From assembly GCA_035272265.1 (NCBI GenBank), contig DATEQV010000343.1:1-19186 (forward strand): a DNA stretch of 19,186 nt, read 5' to 3'. Below are positions 16,484-19,186 of this stretch, piece after piece. This DNA comes from Acidisphaera sp035272265 (lineage in GTDB: Bacteria > Pseudomonadota > Alphaproteobacteria > Acetobacterales > Acetobacteraceae). The position numbers and the translations under genes were made by a program. A model generated the notes under the pieces. The model was not told the DNA's origin. It did no database searches and worked only from the letters and a program-made list of their open reading frames with translations. The stretch's first letter is position 1. Each line of letters opens with the position of its first letter.

Positions 16484-17625
16484 GCGGGCTCCGGCAACGG
16501 CGTGGAGAGCAGTGTTCGCGGCGTCTGCGTCAGCCGCTCGGGGCCGTGTTCGGTGACCAGCACGGTTTCGCTGAACGACGCGCCCGCAGCCGACGCGTAC
16601 ATGTGGAACACCATGGTCGGCTCCAGCCGCCAGCTCGCGCCCGGGTGGAAGACGCGCGTGAAGTCGCTGGTGCGCGGCGTTTGCGGCGCGTAGAGGCCGA
16701 GCGTGTAGCCGGTGATGTTGTCGAACTCGGTGCGCAGGCCGGCCCGCAGCACGCCTTCGCGCAGGATGGCGTCGATGTCGGACGCGACCGCGCCCGGATG
16801 TATGGCGGCGATCTGCCGGTCCTGCAGCGCCGACAGCGTCTCCGCCGCCTGCGCCAGCGCCGGCGCGGGCGGTCCGATGGTCACGCAGCGCATCACGCGG
16901 GCGCCGTAGCCGCCGACGCGGGGCACCAGCTCGATATGCACGGTGTCGCCTTCGGCGAGCGGCGTCTCCTCCATGTGCGCGTGCAGGAAGTCCCAGCCGC
17001 GGCCGGCGGAAATCGGTCCCGGCAGCCCTGGATCGGCGCCGAGGTCGATGAACGCGGCCTGGGCGGCGCGCGCGACGACGCGCTGCGTTCCGCCGGCCCG
17101 GCACTTCGCGGCCGCGCGACGCAGCGCTTCGTCGGCGACCGAGGCGGCGCGGCGGATCAGGCCGAGTTCGGCCGGGGACTTCAGCAGGCGAAGCTCGGAG
17201 ACCACCCGGCCGAGATCGACGAGCGTCGCGTCGGGCAAGGCGGATTGCAGTTCGGCGAAGCGCCGCGCCGTCATCGCGTAGGAGCCGAAATCCAGGCCGA
17301 TTGCGGCGCCGGCGAGGCCACGGCGCTGCAAGGTCGCGGCGAGCACCGGCATCGGGCTCTCCCAGTCGCGGAACGTCGGCACGTCGGTGAAGCCGATGCG
17401 TTGGCGGCAGGGTTCGGCGTCGAGCGCGCGGATGAGGAAGAACGGCTCGCCCTCGACCGGCACGCCGACGCAGCGCCATCGGTTCAACGAATTGCCGTAG
17501 CCGGTGAGCCACGTCATCGCCTCGATCTCGTCGAACAGGCCGATGGCGACCCTTGCCCGCCGCAGTTCGGCGCGCAGGCGGTCGATGCGGGCCGCGAACT
17601 CGGCGGGTGCGAAGTGCGGATGCAT
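16480..17625 (-). CDS. M24 (creatinase/aminopeptidase P-like) family protein lacking canonical metal ligands
   Basis: A 381-aa 'pita-bread' fold protein with an N-terminal creatinase domain (about 10-150) and a C-terminal M24 domain (about 155-375). The canonical metallopeptidase ligands are mostly replaced: the first Asp position reads HIEL (E232), the second reads GYGAR (239-243) without Asp, and the His site is GYTLGL (306-311). E335 in LEPTMVFHM and E353 in SETVLVTEHG are kept. This pattern resembles creatinase and ectoine-hydrolase (DoeA)-type members, which cleave C-N bonds of small molecules, more than true Xaa-Pro peptidases. It starts one base after the permease stop with AAGGA upstream and overlaps the oxidoreductase gene, so it probably hydrolyses the compound the transporter imports. 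Confidence 0.88.
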   Translation of the reverse strand: MHPHFAPAEFAARIDRLRAELRRARVAIGLFDEIEAMTWLTGYGNSLNRWRCVGVPVEGEPFFLIRALDAEPCRQRIGFTDVPTFRDWESPMPVLAATLQRRGLAGAAIGLDFGSYAMTARRFAELQSALPDATLVDLGRVVSELRLLKSPAELGLIRRAASVADEALRRAAAKCRAGGTQRVVARAAQAAFIDLGADPGLPGPISAGRGWDFLHAHMEETPLAEGDTVHIELVPRVGGYGARVMRCVTIGPPAPALAQAAETLSALQDRQIAAIHPGAVASDIDAILREGVLRAGLRTEFDNITGYTLGLYAPQTPRTSDFTRVFHPGASWRLEPTMVFHMYASAAGASFSETVLVTEHGPERLTQTPRTLLSTPLPEPA

Positions 17626-17626
17626 G

Positions 17627-18403
17627 TCAGGTCCTTGCGGCAGGCCGGCGCCGGCGCAGCACCGCGTCGAGCATCAGGACAAGGCCAGTCACCCCGATCA
17701 GGAACGTGCTGACGGCCGCGATGACCGGCTCCACGTCGAGGTGCAGGCTGTTCCAGATGCGCACGGGCAAGGTCTGCGTCGAGACGTCGGTGATGAACAG
17801 CGAGATGATGAGCTCGTCGAAGGAGGTGAGGAAGGCGAACAGCGCGGCCGAGATCAGGCCGGGTGCGGCGATCGGCACCACCACCCGACGCAGCACCTGC
17901 GCGCGGCTGCAGCCGAGCCCGAGCGCCGCGCGCTCCAGGTTCGGATCGACCGTCTGCAACGTCGACAGCAGGATGAGGACGACCACCGGCAAGGCGACGA
18001 CCGCGTGGCAGGTGCCGACCCAGACGGGGTTGCCGATCAGGCCGATCCGGGCGGAGAGGAAATACATGGCGACCGAGGTGATCACGGTCGGCACGATCAT
18101 CGGCAGCAGCAGAAGCGACAGCATCGTGCGCTTGGCCCCGAACGCGCCACGCACCAGCGCGTAGGCGGCGAAGAAGCCGATGGTGGTCGCGATGACGCCC
18201 GCAATGACCGCGATCTCCAGGCTGGACCAGAGGGCGGCGCGCCACCCCGGACTGCCGAAAAAGGCGGCGAACCAGCGCAGGGAGAACGAAGGCGGCGGGA
18301 ACTGCAGGAACTCGCCGCCGCTGAAGGCCAGGATGATGACAATAAAGATCGGCACGATCAGCGCCGTGCAGATCACCCCGACGAGGAGCGAGAGCATCCG
18401 CAT
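17627..18403 (-). CDS. ABC transporter permease, PotC-like
   Basis: A 258-aa inner-membrane permease with about six hydrophobic spans. The cytoplasmic EAA loop is clear (ERAALGLGCSRAQVLRRVVV followed by PIAAPGLISAA), which contacts the ATPase. The overall pattern, starting with a signal-anchor-like helix and a PPPSFSLRWF segment, matches PotC/YdcV-type permeases of spermidine/putrescine-like importers. ATG 18403 lies two bases after the upstream permease stop and has AGGG upstream; longer in-frame readings overlap that gene. It is the second permease of the operon; the ATPase and binding protein are presumably beyond the right edge. Confidence 0.92.
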   Translation of the reverse strand: MRMLSLLVGVICTALIVPIFIVIILAFSGGEFLQFPPPSFSLRWFAAFFGSPGWRAALWSSLEIAVIAGVIATTIGFFAAYALVRGAFGAKRTMLSLLLLPMIVPTVITSVAMYFLSARIGLIGNPVWVGTCHAVVALPVVVLILLSTLQTVDPNLERAALGLGCSRAQVLRRVVVPIAAPGLISAALFAFLTSFDELIISLFITDVSTQTLPVRIWNSLHLDVEPVIAAVSTFLIGVTGLVLMLDAVLRRRRPAART

Positions 18404-18405
18404 CG

Positions 18406-19186
18406 TCAGCCCTGCATGAGCCGGTGCAGGTCGGTGACGCGGCAGTAGACGCCGTACAGAACCAGAGTGGCCGCCAGCAGAACCAGCGACATCGCCGCCG
18501 CCGCGCGCCAGTCGAGCGTGATCTCCACCGCGCGCTCGACCAGCATGGCGACCGTCACGTCCGATGGTCCGCCCATCAGCGCCGGCGTGATGAAGAAGCC
18601 GATGGCGAGGATGAACACGATCAAGGCGCCCGAGATGATGCCGTGCAGGCTGAGCGGCAGGTAGATGCGGCGGAACGCGTACAAGCCGCTCGCGCCCATG
18701 CCGCACGCGGCGCGCAGCAGGTCGGGATCGATCGCCCGCATCGCGGCATAGAGGGTCAGCACCATGTAGGGCAGCAGCACGTAGGTCATGCCGATGACGA
18801 TGGCGAGCTTGTTGTACAGCAGCGGCAGCGGTGCGGAGACGACCCCCAGGCCGAGCAGCGCCTGGTTGATCAGCCCGTCGCGGCCGAGCAGCACCATCAG
18901 CGAATAGGTCCGCACGATGATGCTGGTGAAATACGGCACGACGACGCAGAAGATCACCGCGGTGAACCGCAGCCGGCCGCTGGTGCAAAGGTAGTAAGCA
19001 ACCGGGTAGCCGATCAGCAGCACGACCGAGGTGACGAGCAACGCGATCCAGTTGGTCGTCGTCATCGCGACCAGCATCGGCCGCGACGCGATGACCTCGC
19101 CGAGCGAGGCCGACGGCTCGCCGGCAGACCAGCCGCCGGGCAACGCGCGGACGAGGAACAGGACCAGCGGCAGCAGGAACACCAGC
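18406..19186 (-). CDS. ABC transporter permease, PotB-like (5' end beyond window)
   Basis: At least 260 codons are visible, and the frame is still open at the right edge. The GTG at 19182 lies within the first membrane helix (LVFLLPLVLFLVRALPGG), so the true start is outside. About six hydrophobic spans and the EAA loop (LRAACGMGASGLYAFRRIYL then PLSLHGIISGA) place it with PotB/YdcU-type permeases. VVPYFTSIIVRTYSLMVLLG and GFFITPALMGG are typical of that group. It pairs with the PotC-like permease two bases downstream to form the membrane channel of an importer. The substrate is not determined; this subfamily carries polyamines, opines and other small cations. Confidence 0.92.
   Translation of the reverse strand, partial: LVFLLPLVLFLVRALPGGWSAGEPSASLGEVIASRPMLVAMTTTNWIALLVTSVVLLIGYPVAYYLCTSGRLRFTAVIFCVVVPYFTSIIVRTYSLMVLLGRDGLINQALLGLGVVSAPLPLLYNKLAIVIGMTYVLLPYMVLTLYAAMRAIDPDLLRAACGMGASGLYAFRRIYLPLSLHGIISGALIVFILAIGFFITPALMGGPSDVTVAMLVERAVEITLDWRAAAAMSLVLLAATLVLYGVYCRVTDLHRLMQG

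Noticed and set aside
15200..16693. 497-codon plus-strand frame opposite the DadA-like gene
   Set aside because: It covers the convergent gene with intact FAD motifs; the product looks like antisense composition.

Overview
The window is about 19.2 kb of very GC-rich bacterial chromosome. Codon third positions are strongly G/C. The gene content (CoA-diphosphatase NUDIX / CCA-adding enzyme / exporter ABC next to DUF1285 and a MoxR-DUF58-BatA/DUF4159 operon) suggests an alphaproteobacterium, probably Rhodospirillales/Acetobacteraceae-like. The lineage is inferred from gene content and a CTATAT-type promoter; no rRNA or marker gene is present.

Layout. (1) 1-3930, minus strand: a CoA pyrophosphatase (NUDIX), cca and a fused MsbA-type ABC exporter form a tight operon. 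An uncertain gene start lies at the left edge. (2) 3995-4991: a small insertion region. It holds a FitAB/VapBC-type toxin-antitoxin pair whose antitoxin gene is split by a 163-bp MITE-like element with 16-bp terminal inverted repeats and a CTAG target duplication. It ends in a 26-codon remnant of a metallo-beta-lactamase-fold gene directly behind DUF1285. (3) 4992-12637: DUF1285 (minus) diverges from a four-gene plus-strand operon: MoxR AAA ATPase, DUF58 protein, a 903-aa BatA/DUF4159 membrane protein and a 709-aa membrane protein with a degenerate vWA domain. This is the large, poorly understood MoxR/vWA envelope-associated system. (4) 12722-15075, plus strand: a TspO/MBR protein whose N-terminus looks frameshifted, a secreted ankyrin-repeat protein, a 61-aa hypothetical and a secreted 262-aa protein of unknown function. 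(5) 15230-19186, minus strand: two PotB/PotC-like ABC permeases (the first cut by the right edge), a creatinase-like M24 protein that lacks most canonical metal ligands, and a DadA-like FAD oxidoreductase. Together these look like an uptake-and-catabolism operon for a small nitrogenous compound.

The most unusual part is region 2. Removing the element together with one CTAG copy restores an uninterrupted 79-codon FitA-like antitoxin, so the insertion is a clean disruption. It leaves an apparently intact PIN-domain toxin beside an antitoxin that keeps its DNA-binding half but has lost its toxin-binding tail. The second structural oddity is the tspO start. No wholly new multi-gene system is evident. 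The MoxR operon is a known but functionally unresolved arrangement.
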